From positions 1 through 9,594 of the forward strand of contig JAYSFC010000132.1 in assembly GCA_041913505.1 (NCBI GenBank): a stretch of 9,594 nt of DNA. The letters are read 5' to 3'. This stretch comes from JAYSFC01 sp041913505 (GTDB lineage Bacteria; Pseudomonadota; Gammaproteobacteria; Burkholderiales; Burkholderiaceae_C). The notes below the pieces were generated by a model. That model was not told the DNA's origin and made no database searches. It saw only the letters and a program-made list of their open reading frames with translations. The position numbers and the translations under genes were made by a program. This document shows, one piece after another, positions 1 through 6,056 of the stretch (position 1 is its first letter; every line of letters begins with the position of its first letter).

Positions 1-468
1 GCCCTGCGTGGCGAACAGGTTGCTGATGGCGTCGCCAATGGCGGCCTGGCGGCCGTGGCCCACGTGCAGCGGGCCCGTGGGGTTGGCCGAGACAAACTCG
101 ACCAGCACGCGCTGGCCGTTGCTGGGCTGGTACCCAAAGCGCTCGCCCGCGGCCAGCACCTCGCGCACCACCTCCTGCTTGGCAGCAGGCTTGAGGCGGA
201 CGTTGAGGAAACCGGGGCCCGCGATTTCCAGCGCGTCCACCCAGCGGGCGAAAGCCGGCGTGGCCATGAGCGCGGCCGAGAGCGTTTCGGCGAGTTGGCG
301 CGGGTTCTGCTTGGCTGCCTTGGCCAGCTGCATGGCGGCGGTGCAGGCGAAATCGCCATGCGCAGCCACCTTAGGCGATTCGAATGCCGCGCGACTACCG
401 GCGCCGGGCGACAATTTTTCCAGCTCGCCGGCCAGCGCCGCGAGCAATTCCTGTTTGACGGAGAGCAT
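1..468 (-). CDS. argS: Arginyl-tRNA synthetase, N-terminal part (runs off left edge)
   Basis: Class I aminoacyl-tRNA synthetase that charges tRNA(Arg) with arginine in the cytoplasm. Only the first 156 codons are present; the family is usually about 560-580 residues. Reading the minus strand from 468 gives MLSVKQELL..., an N-terminal tRNA-recognition (Add-1) domain over roughly residues 1-110. The catalytic fold follows, with the block VEFVSANPTGPLHVGHGR at about residues 123-140. HVGH (135-138) is the class I HIGH signature, and the SANPTGPLH context is diagnostic for ArgS. The start is fixed because an in-frame TAG lies at 478-480, four codons upstream, and no other ATG intervenes. No clear Shine-Dalgarno sequence precedes it. 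The gene diverges from the PsiF-repeat gene across a 106-bp spacer. The identification is secure; the C-terminal part lies outside the window. Confidence 0.96.
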   Translation of the reverse strand, partial: MLSVKQELLAALAGELEKLSPGAGSRAAFESPKVAAHGDFACTAAMQLAKAAKQNPRQLAETLSAALMATPAFARWVDALEIAGPGFLNVRLKPAAKQEVVREVLAAGERFGYQPSNGQRVLVEFVSANPTGPLHVGHGRQAAIGDAISNLFATQG

Positions 469-520
469 CCAGGGATTCTACGGGGCGGCCGTCATCCCAG
501 CCGACGGTTATGACGTTATG

Positions 521-540
521 CTGGATAGCCCCTTATCCGG
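521..540. promoter_or_regulatory. Imperfect dyad between argS and the PsiF-repeat gene
   Basis: The 106-bp divergent spacer between argS and the PsiF-repeat gene (469-574) contains GGATA (523-527) and TATCC (534-538) around a 6-nt loop. An outer C-G pair and a T-G wobble extend the stem to seven pairs. It lies 35-54 bp before the PsiF-repeat start codon, so it could be an operator or a 5'-leader hairpin. I could not place a convincing -35/-10 pair for either gene here. The function is guesswork. Confidence 0.25.
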
Positions 541-574
541 GCTTTCATCCACATCCATTGCAGGAGCACATTTC

Positions 575-883
575 ATGAACAAGCTGCTTACCGTGGTTGC
601 CGCCGCCGGCCTCGCTTTCTCCTTCGCCACCGCCCACGCCGCAGGGGACGCTGCCAAGCCCAAGACGGCCCAGCAGACCAAGATGGCGACATGCAACGCC
701 GATGCGGGTGACAAGAAGGGCGACGAGCGCAAGGCCTTCATGAAGGAATGCCTCTCCGCCAAGAAGGAAACCCAGCAGGACAAGATGAAGTCCTGCAATG
801 CCGACCCCAAGGCCAAAACCCTCAAGGGCGACGAGCGCAAGGCCTTCATGAAGGAATGCCTCTCCGCCAAGCCGGCCGCCTGA
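575..883 (+). CDS. Secreted PsiF-repeat protein
   Basis: Small exported protein of 102 residues with two PsiF repeats (the family of E. coli phosphate-starvation-inducible PsiF; molecular function unknown). A Sec signal peptide (MNKLL, then a hydrophobic stretch) ends near the AHA site at about residue 22. The repeats cover about residues 37-63 and 71-99. Each has the pattern C-N-A-D...K-G-D-E-R-K-A-F-M-K-E-C-L-S-A-K, with Cys pairs at 40/59 and 74/95. The start is supported by AGGAG at 562-566, 8 nt upstream of the ATG. The two repeats share a perfect 48-bp nucleotide identity (listed separately). The gene stands alone, divergent from argS, and is followed by a good terminator. Phosphate control is not shown: I found no convincing Pho box. 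The family assignment is firm; orthology to E. coli psiF is less certain. Confidence 0.9.
   Translation: MNKLLTVVAAAGLAFSFATAHAAGDAAKPKTAQQTKMATCNADAGDKKGDERKAFMKECLSAKKETQQDKMKSCNADPKAKTLKGDERKAFMKECLSAKPAA
716..871 (+). repeat. 48-bp perfect direct repeat inside the PsiF-repeat gene
   Basis: Bases 716-763 and 824-871 are identical over 48 bp, with the copies offset by 108 bp (36 codons, in frame). They encode the conserved KGDERKAFMKECLSAK part of the two PsiF repeats. Identity at every third-codon position points to a recent duplication or gene conversion rather than protein-level conservation alone. Confidence 0.93.
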
Positions 884-903
884 TTCCGGCCAGCGCACCC
901 ACC

Positions 904-938
904 AACCCCGCCCGCCTTCGGCGCGCGGGGTTTTTCTT
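904..938 (+). terminator. Rho-independent terminator of the PsiF-repeat gene
   Basis: An AACCCCGC arm (904-911) pairs with GCGGGGTT (925-932). Inside it a CGCC/GGCG stem (913-916/920-923) closes a TTC loop, with one C-C mismatch. A T-rich run follows directly (931-938, five T, one C, then T). It begins about 20 bp after the TGA at 881-883. On the minus strand the hairpin is not followed by a T tract, so for the converging DUF2214 gene it is at best a weak terminator. Confidence 0.88.
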
Positions 939-956
939 TGCCGTATCGGCCAGGGA

Positions 957-1415
957 TTAGCGCGTGCCGATCCCGCGCGCGAGGAACACGGCCAACAGCG
1001 GCACCACCACGATCAGGTGGGCCTCGATCATCACCAGACGGCGTGTGGACCGGATTTCCTCTTCCGTGGGCAGCACCCCCGAGGCGCGAAGCTGGCGGCG
1101 CCAGCGCAGGAAGCGCACCGTGGGCACGATGGACAGCAGGGCGATCACCACGAACAGCGTAACCTTGGCGTGCAGCAGCGGCTGCGACCAGTACCACGCC
1201 GTACCCTTGACGCCCCACCAGGTGCGCGCCAGCCCCGTGGCCAGCACCCCCAGGGCCGACGCCCCGTAGATCGCGTCCACGCGCGCCAGACGCTCCACCA
1301 CGGCCGCATTGAACCACTCGGAACGGCACAAGGCCGCCTCGCTGGCGAGGAAAACCGTCATGGACAGGATCGCCAGAATGTGGGCGTACGCCAGCAGAGC
1401 TTCGGTGGTGGTCAT
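957..1415 (-). CDS. DUF2214 family inner-membrane protein
   Basis: Predicted four-helix integral membrane protein of 152 residues, of unknown function, resembling the DUF2214 family. Hydrophobic segments lie at about residues 5-25, 47-66, 84-104 and 128-147. A basic loop (RFLRWRRQLR, about 101-110) and an acidic TEEEIRSTRR stretch lie between helices 3 and 4. His12, Arg45 and Glu131-His133 are the polar residues near the membrane segments. The start MTTTEALLAYAHILAI was chosen because the longer frame upstream (to 1556) encodes low-hydrophobicity residues overlapping the neighbouring lipoprotein gene. Only a weak GGAA stands before the ATG. It lies 64 bp downstream of the DUF3016 gene on the same strand, so co-transcription is possible. 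The family call is from overall pattern memory, not a search. Confidence 0.8.
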   Translation of the reverse strand: MTTTEALLAYAHILAILSMTVFLASEAALCRSEWFNAAVVERLARVDAIYGASALGVLATGLARTWWGVKGTAWYWSQPLLHAKVTLFVVIALLSIVPTVRFLRWRRQLRASGVLPTEEEIRSTRRLVMIEAHLIVVVPLLAVFLARGIGTR

Positions 1416-1479
1416 GGTGCAGTTTCCATGCGGTAGTCGGATGCTGGAGCATGGTAGCGCAGCCCATACCCGGCGCGCG

Positions 1480-2040
1480 CTACCGAGCGGCGCCGAACTC
1501 GCGCCCCACCCAGTCGTCCACGAGGCGTTTTTCATACAGCAGCGGATCGCCCGCATGCGCTCCGGGACGCATCAGAAAGCCGCTGTCGCGCAACTGGCGC
1601 TGGCCTTCGCGCAGGACACGGCCATCGACGGCACGCAGCGTGAACTCGAGGTCGATGCGCGGCATATGGGTATCGCGCACCGTGCGCAACTCGCTGCCCT
1701 GCGGGCCGCGCCAGGGCTCGAAGCCGCCCGCCCTGCGTACGTCGGTGATACGCACCTCCAGACGCTGGTCGGGCGCAAGCGCGCTCGCCGCACGCTCCGC
1801 CAGATAGCCCGACAGGGCATCGACCCATGCGCGGCGCTGGTGCGGGGTTTCGCGCGGATTGCTGCGCGCCTCGCTGAACTGCCCAGGATCGGTGGTGGTG
1901 ACGCTCACCACGCCCGGCTCGACCGGCTCGCCCGGTGCGCGGGAGCGCGGCGCCCCCGCGCAGGCCACCAGCAGCGCGCACGCGGCCAGGGTGCCCCAGC
2001 GGCTCCAACCCAAGGAATGGCGAAAGAAAGGCAACGACAT
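1480..2040 (-). CDS. DUF3016 family lipoprotein
   Basis: Predicted lipoprotein of 186 residues and unknown function. The N-terminus MSLPFFRHSLGWSRW is followed by a hydrophobic segment ending in a lipobox LVAC (residues 24-27), so Cys27 should be lipidated after export. The mature part has the DUF3016 layout: VSVTTTDPGQFSEAR near residues 45-60, a central LEVRITDVRRAGGFEPW segment, PRIDLEFTLRAVDGRVL, and a C-terminal YEKRLVDDWVGREF. The start at 2040 has GGAG 6 nt upstream and gives a clean signal peptide; the frame stays open upstream but codes nothing recognisable. It lies 68 bp after the LysR gene on the same strand and before the DUF2214 gene. No enzymatic motif is visible. Confidence 0.84.
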   Translation of the reverse strand: MSLPFFRHSLGWSRWGTLAACALLVACAGAPRSRAPGEPVEPGVVSVTTTDPGQFSEARSNPRETPHQRRAWVDALSGYLAERAASALAPDQRLEVRITDVRRAGGFEPWRGPQGSELRTVRDTHMPRIDLEFTLRAVDGRVLREGQRQLRDSGFLMRPGAHAGDPLLYEKRLVDDWVGREFGAAR

Positions 2041-2080
2041 CACGGACTCCGGCAAAGGGGAAAGGAAAACCGCTGCGTGC

Positions 2081-2101
2081 GCCCCGAGTGCATGCCGGGG
2101 C
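2081..2101 (-). other. GC-rich stem-loop between the LysR and lipoprotein genes
   Basis: GCCCCG (2081-2086) and CGGGGC (2096-2101) form a 6-bp stem around a 9-nt loop. On the minus strand it lies just after the LysR stop (2109-2111). It is followed only after about 10 nt by a broken pyrimidine run (TTTTCCTTTCCCC). It may slow or partly end transcription, but it is not a canonical terminator. Confidence 0.3.
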
Positions 2102-2108
2102 CCAGGGA

Positions 2109-3056
2109 TTATGGAACCACGCGGGGGGAGGCCCCTCGGCGCCAGAAATCGGGCTGGCCGTAGTGGCGCTTGAGGTACTCGATCCACAGCCGCACGCGCA
2201 GCGGCATGTGCTTGCGCTGCGGGAACACCGCGTAGATGCCATTGGGTGGCGCCGCAAAGTCTTCGAGCACGGCCATGAGGCGGCCCGCGGCGATCTCGGC
2301 CTCCACCTCCCAGGTGCTGCGCCAGGCGATGCCCCAGCCGCCCAGGCACCAGTCGTGTAGCACCTGGCCATCGGAACAATCCAGCGGCCCGCCGGGTTTG
2401 AAATGCACCACCTCGGTGGCCCCAGTCCCTTCCACGGGCACCCGAAACGCCCAGCCACGCGTTTGCGAGGCATCGCTCGACAACGTGAGGCAGTCGTGCT
2501 GCGCGAGCTCACTCGGGTGGCGCGGCGTGCCGTGGCGCTGCAGGTACTGCGGCGTGGCCACGCACAGGCGCCGGTTGTCAGCGATGCGCACGCTCACCAG
2601 GGCCGAGTCGGGCAGGTCGCCCACGCGCACCGCGCAGTCGAAGCCCTCGCCGGCAAGATCCACCACGCGGTCGCTGAGGTTCAGCGAGATGGTGACCTCG
2701 GGGTGCAGTTCGCGGAACAGCGGCACCAGCGGCGCCACGTGGCGGCGCCCAAAGCCCGCCGGCGCGGTGATGCGCAAGTGCCCCGTGGCTTTGACGCCGC
2801 CGGCCGAGACACTCGCCTCAGCGTTGGCGATGTCGGCCAGCAGGCGCTGGCAGTCCTCCAGGAAAGCACTGCCTTCGTGCGTGAGCGTGATGCGGCGCGT
2901 GGTGCGCACGAGCAGCTTCACGCCCAGGCGCTCCTCGAGCGCATCGAGTCGGCGCCCCATGATGGCGGGCGCCACGCCCTCCACCTTCGCGGCGGCCGTG
3001 AGGCTGCCGCGCGTCGCCACAGAAACGAATGACTCGAACGCCTTGAGTTTGTCCAT
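2109..3056 (-). CDS. LysR-type transcriptional regulator
   Basis: Full-length LysR-family regulator of 315 residues. The N-terminal winged helix-turn-helix covers about residues 1-60, with GSLTAAAKVEGVAPAIMGRRLDALEERLGVKLLVRTTR as its core (helix-turn-helix about 18-38). The linker helix follows to about 88. A substrate-binding domain begins at GHLRITAPAGFGRRHVAPLV (about 92) and runs to near residue 297. The MDKLKAFESFVSVA start is typical of the family. No Shine-Dalgarno sequence is visible before the ATG, and the likely -10 box lies so close that the mRNA may be leaderless. It follows the SMP-30 gene on the same strand after a 74-bp AT-rich gap that carries its own promoter-like elements. 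Its target is unknown; it may regulate the upstream catabolic operon, the lipoprotein gene or an unlinked gene. Confidence 0.95.
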   Translation of the reverse strand: MDKLKAFESFVSVATRGSLTAAAKVEGVAPAIMGRRLDALEERLGVKLLVRTTRRITLTHEGSAFLEDCQRLLADIANAEASVSAGGVKATGHLRITAPAGFGRRHVAPLVPLFRELHPEVTISLNLSDRVVDLAGEGFDCAVRVGDLPDSALVSVRIADNRRLCVATPQYLQRHGTPRHPSELAQHDCLTLSSDASQTRGWAFRVPVEGTGATEVVHFKPGGPLDCSDGQVLHDWCLGGWGIAWRSTWEVEAEIAAGRLMAVLEDFAAPPNGIYAVFPQRKHMPLRVRLWIEYLKRHYGQPDFWRRGASPRVVP

Positions 3057-3062
3057 GCGCCG

Positions 3063-3091
3063 AGATTAGGCGCTCAAAAGTCAAAAATCAA
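3063..3091 (-). promoter_or_regulatory. Candidate promoter of the LysR gene
   Basis: On the minus strand, TTGATT (3091-3086) is followed by a 17-bp spacer and TAATCT (3068-3063). The -35 matches 4 of 6 consensus positions and the -10 is weaker. Transcription would start near 3056, essentially at the ATG. The gap is clearly AT-richer than its surroundings. Confidence 0.4.
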
Positions 3092-3094
3092 GCC

Positions 3095-3109
3095 ATCAGA
3101 AGCCCTAAT
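3095..3109. promoter_or_regulatory. Candidate LysR-type binding box
   Basis: ATCAG-AAGCC-CTAAT is an imperfect dyad of the T-N11-A type used by LysR regulators. It is placed directly upstream of the proposed -35 of the LysR gene. A further ATTAG half site (3065-3069) lies in the -10 region. This suggests autoregulation but is short enough to arise by chance. Confidence 0.3.
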
Positions 3110-3130
3110 TAAAAACATGCAGAACCACCT

Positions 3131-4051
3131 TCACGCGTGGGAATACAGCGGTGCGCCCCCTGCAGGCATGTCCGCCACCAGCACCGTGCCCGTTTGCGAA
3201 TCCGTGAGCACCAGCTCGTTCGTACCGGGCCGGTAGGCCACGTTGGTGATGGTGTGGCCCAGCGGGCTGCGCACGAAGTGCGTGACCTCGCCGCGCGCAT
3301 TGAGCACGAAGGCGCCGCCCAGGCTGGCATGGGCCACCACGAGCCGGCCCTCGGCGTCGAGCGCCATGCCGTCCGGACCGCTGGTGCCGAAGAAGGTCTG
3401 GAAGGCCCCGACCTTGGACACGCTGCCACCCTGCAGCAGCGGCGCGCGCCAGACCTGGTTGCCGCGCGTCACAGCCACGAACAGCACCGCGCCATCGGCC
3501 GAGAGCGCGAGCCCGTTCGGGCTGGGCGCATGGCCCAGCAGCCGATCCAGCCGGCCATCGGTGCCGTAGCGGTACACGCGCCCCGTGGGATCGTGCAGGC
3601 CCGTCTGCCCCTGGTCGGTGAAGTACAGCCGGCCTTGCATGTCAAACGTGAGGTCGTTCACGCCCTTGAACGACTCGCTGTTGCGGTGGCCCAGCACGGT
3701 GTCGATCCGGCCCGTGGCCGGGTCGAGCCGCAGGATACCCCGGCGGTAATCCGCGATCCACAGCGTGCCATCCGCATGGATCGCCAGGCCATTGGGCCAG
3801 CCGTCGTACTCGGCCACCAGGCGCCAGTCGCCCCCGGCACCGATGCGGAAGATGCGGCCGTAGGGGATGTCCGTCACATAGAGGTTGCCATCGCGGTCGA
3901 ACGCGGGCCCTTCCAGGAAGCTGTCCATCACGTGGCCGGGCTTGTTGGCATCGACCCAGTCGGTGCGGCGCGGCTGGCGGAAGGCGTCGGGCAGGCGCGT
4001 GAACACACGCGCCTCGATGACCGTGGGCGGGGTGAATGCAAGGTTCCACAT
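3131..4051 (-). CDS. SMP-30/gluconolactonase family lactonase
   Basis: Six-bladed beta-propeller hydrolase of 306 residues, of the SMP-30/gluconolactonase/LRE family, which opens sugar-acid and other lactones using one divalent metal ion. Metal and substrate residues can be mapped by motif to the characterised family: Glu47 in LEGPAFD, Asn132 in GVNDLTFD, Asn179 in PSPNGLALS, and Asp227 in GPDGMALD. These correspond to Glu18, Asn103, Asn154 and Asp204 of human SMP-30. There is no signal peptide, so it is cytoplasmic. The start at 4051 was chosen because GGAGG (4061-4065) stands 9 nt upstream and the product then begins at the propeller; the frame upstream runs back into the preceding gene. 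It is the last gene of the operon, 16 bp after the first Bug gene. No clear terminator follows. The lactone substrate is unknown. Confidence 0.92.
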   Translation of the reverse strand: MWNLAFTPPTVIEARVFTRLPDAFRQPRRTDWVDANKPGHVMDSFLEGPAFDRDGNLYVTDIPYGRIFRIGAGGDWRLVAEYDGWPNGLAIHADGTLWIADYRRGILRLDPATGRIDTVLGHRNSESFKGVNDLTFDMQGRLYFTDQGQTGLHDPTGRVYRYGTDGRLDRLLGHAPSPNGLALSADGAVLFVAVTRGNQVWRAPLLQGGSVSKVGAFQTFFGTSGPDGMALDAEGRLVVAHASLGGAFVLNARGEVTHFVRSPLGHTITNVAYRPGTNELVLTDSQTGTVLVADMPAGGAPLYSHA

Positions 4052-4067
4052 GCGGTGCGTCCTCCGC

Positions 4068-5033
4068 TCACTCGGGCTTGACGCCCGCGATCCGGGCCAC
4101 TGCGCCCCAGATCTGCGTCTCCTGCCGGATGAAGCTGGCGAAGTCCGCCGGGGCCATGCCGCCGGGCAGCGCGCCCTGCTGGGCAAAGCGCTCACGCAGG
4201 CCCGGGTCGCTCAGCGCCTTCTTGACCTCGGCCTGCAGCCGGGCCACCACCTCGGGCGGCGTGCCCTTGGGCGCGGCCAGGCCGAACCAGTTGGTCACGG
4301 TATAGCTCGGCAGGCCCGCCTCCCTGAAGGTGGGCACATCGGGCAGGCCCGCGAGGCGCTTGTCGCCCGTGACGGCCAGCGCGCGCACCTTGCCGCCCTT
4401 GACCTGCGGGATCGCGGTGGGGCTGGCGGTGATGAGCAGGTCCACCTGGCCCGACATCACGCCCAGCATGGCGTCGCCCGCGCCCTTGTAAGGGATGTGC
4501 GTGATGAAAACCCTGCCCTCGCGCTTGAACAGCTCGGCCGCGAGGTGCGTGGAGCTGCCCGCGCCGCCCGAGCCGAAGTTGAGCTGGGCGGGGTGCTTCT
4601 GCGCATGGGCCACGAGTTCCTGCAGCGTCTTGAACGGCGAGTTCGCCCCCACCACGAGCACCACGGGCGTCTGCGCAATCGTGGTCACGGGCACGAGGCC
4701 GTTGGCATGGTCCCAGGGCAGCCGCGCGAACAGCGAGGGCAGCATGGCGTAGGTGGTGTCGTTGGTCAGCAGCGTGTACCCATCGGGCGCAGACTTGGCC
4801 ACGAGGTCGGTGCCGATGGTGCCGCTCGCGCCTGCCTTGTTCTCGACGAAGAAGGACTGGCGCGTTTGCTCGGTGAGCTTCTGTGCGATCTGCCGCGCCG
4901 CGTAGTCGGTGGTGCCGCCGGGGGCGTACGGCACGACGATGCGCACGGGTTTCTCGGGCCACGCGGCCTGGGCCTGCACGAGCGTGCCCAGGCTGGCCAG
5001 CAGCAGGCCGCCGAGGAGGTTGCGGAAATTCAT
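4068..5033 (-). CDS. Bug/TctC periplasmic solute-binding protein 1
   Basis: Tripartite tricarboxylate transporter (TTT) substrate-binding protein of the Bug family, 321 residues, periplasmic. A Sec signal peptide MNFRNLLGGLLLASLGTLVQAQA is followed by WPEKPVRIVVPYAPGG, the family's first strand and ligand loop, with Asp43 in PGGTTD. The second ligand loop is around GSGGAGSSTHL (154-164), and the PYKGAG segment follows at 181-186. These proteins bind carboxylates such as citrate, glutamate, nicotinate or terephthalate; this one cannot be assigned. AGGAG stands about 7-8 nt before the ATG. It follows the second Bug gene after a 36-bp gap. The two Bug proteins are clearly homologous but far from identical (judged by eye), so they are unlikely to be a recent duplication. 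The TctA/TctB membrane partners are not in the window. Confidence 0.95.
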   Translation of the reverse strand: MNFRNLLGGLLLASLGTLVQAQAAWPEKPVRIVVPYAPGGTTDYAARQIAQKLTEQTRQSFFVENKAGASGTIGTDLVAKSAPDGYTLLTNDTTYAMLPSLFARLPWDHANGLVPVTTIAQTPVVLVVGANSPFKTLQELVAHAQKHPAQLNFGSGGAGSSTHLAAELFKREGRVFITHIPYKGAGDAMLGVMSGQVDLLITASPTAIPQVKGGKVRALAVTGDKRLAGLPDVPTFREAGLPSYTVTNWFGLAAPKGTPPEVVARLQAEVKKALSDPGLRERFAQQGALPGGMAPADFASFIRQETQIWGAVARIAGVKPE

Positions 5034-5069
5034 GGTTTGTCTCCTGAAAGTTCTGGGGAAATGGGGCGG

Positions 5070-6056
5070 TCAGTCGATCTGGATGCGCGCCTGCCGGATC
5101 AGCGCGGCCCATTTCTCCTGCTCGGCCTGGAGGTACTTCGCCGCCTGCGCGGCGCTGCCGCCCATCGGTGCGCTGCCTTCCGCGGCGAGCTGTGCCACCA
5201 TGGTGGGCAGGGCCAGGGCCTTCTCGACCTCGGCGTTGACGGCGCGCACCACGTCGGCGGGCGTGCCCGCGGGCGCGACGATGAGCTTCCAGTCCACGGC
5301 CGAGAAGCCCGCGTAGCCCGACTCGGCCACCGTGGGCACGTCGGGCAGCACGGCCATGCGGCGGGCCGAAGTGACGGCCAGCGCACGCAGCTTGCCGCCC
5401 TTGACCATGCCCAGCACCGCCTGCGGCGTGGCGAACATGTAGTCGGTCTGCCCGCCCAGCAGGTCGGTGATGGCCGGCGCAGCGCCCTTGTAGGGCACGC
5501 TGAGCACCGAGAAACCTGCCTTGAACGCGAGCATCTCGCCCGCCAAGTGGCCCACCGTGCCCGTGCCCGCCAGGCCCTGTTTCACGGTCGCGGGCTGGGC
5601 CTTCGCGGCGGCGACCGCATCGGCCAGCGTTTTCCAAGGCGAATCGGCGCGCACCACCATCACCACGGGCTGCTCGGCCACGAGCGCCACGGGCACGAGG
5701 TCCTTGAGCGGGTCGAACGGCATGCGCGGCAGCAGCGCGGGGTTGATCGCGAGGTTCGCGGTCTGCCCCATGCCCAGCGTATAGCCGTCGGGCTTGGACT
5801 TGGCCACGAAGTCCAGGCCGATGTTGCCGCCCGCGCCGGGCTTGTTGTCCACGAGAAACACCCAGCGCGTGGCCGTGCCCACCTTTTCCGTGATCTGGCG
5901 CGTCACGCTGTCGGTGCCGCCGCCCGGGGTGTAGGGCACGACCATGCGGATCGGCTTGTCGGGCCAGCGGCCCTGGGCATGGGCCAGGCCTTGACCCAGG
6001 CCCCAGCCCAGCGTGGCGAGGGCAAAGCTGCGGCGGGTGATCGAAATGCGGTTCAT
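5070..6056 (-). CDS. Bug/TctC periplasmic solute-binding protein 2, Tat-like signal
   Basis: Second Bug-family TTT solute-binding protein, 328 residues. The N-terminus MNRISITRRSFALATLGWGL contains TRRSFAL (residues 7-13), close to the twin-arginine consensus (S/T)RRxFLK. The signal ends near AHA at 25-27, so export by Tat is plausible, unlike the Sec-type signal of its neighbour. The mature part starts WPDKPIRMVVPYTPGGGTDS, with Asp49 in the first ligand loop. It continues with a GLAGTGTVGHLAGE second loop (about 161-174) and VPYKGAAPA. The start at 6056 overlaps the stop of the CoA-transferase gene as ATGA, and AAGGAG stands about 10 nt upstream, so translation is probably coupled. The protein is about the usual length. 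The ligand is unknown. Confidence 0.95.
   Translation of the reverse strand: MNRISITRRSFALATLGWGLGQGLAHAQGRWPDKPIRMVVPYTPGGGTDSVTRQITEKVGTATRWVFLVDNKPGAGGNIGLDFVAKSKPDGYTLGMGQTANLAINPALLPRMPFDPLKDLVPVALVAEQPVVMVVRADSPWKTLADAVAAAKAQPATVKQGLAGTGTVGHLAGEMLAFKAGFSVLSVPYKGAAPAITDLLGGQTDYMFATPQAVLGMVKGGKLRALAVTSARRMAVLPDVPTVAESGYAGFSAVDWKLIVAPAGTPADVVRAVNAEVEKALALPTMVAQLAAEGSAPMGGSAAQAAKYLQAEQEKWAALIRQARIQID

Noticed and set aside
485..525. Possible Pho box upstream of the PsiF-repeat gene (GTCAT elements)
   Set aside because: The GTCAT/ATGAC elements are inverted or spaced about 9 nt rather than forming two direct repeats 11 nt apart, so they do not fit a Pho box.
1441..1452. ATGCT-GG-AGCAT inverted repeat between the DUF3016 and DUF2214 genes
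   Set aside because: A 5-bp arm with a 2-nt loop is expected by chance, and nothing else marks a promoter or terminator there.
508..1467. A 319-codon minus-strand frame spanning the PsiF-repeat and DUF2214 genes
   Set aside because: It crosses the terminator hairpin and is antisense to the PsiF-repeat gene; its internal repeat is only the mirror of the 48-bp direct repeat.
4052..4195. N-terminal extension of the SMP-30 frame up to 4195
   Set aside because: It would overlap the end of the first Bug gene by 128 nt and encodes a basic, low-complexity sequence; the ATG at 4051 has its own GGAGG.
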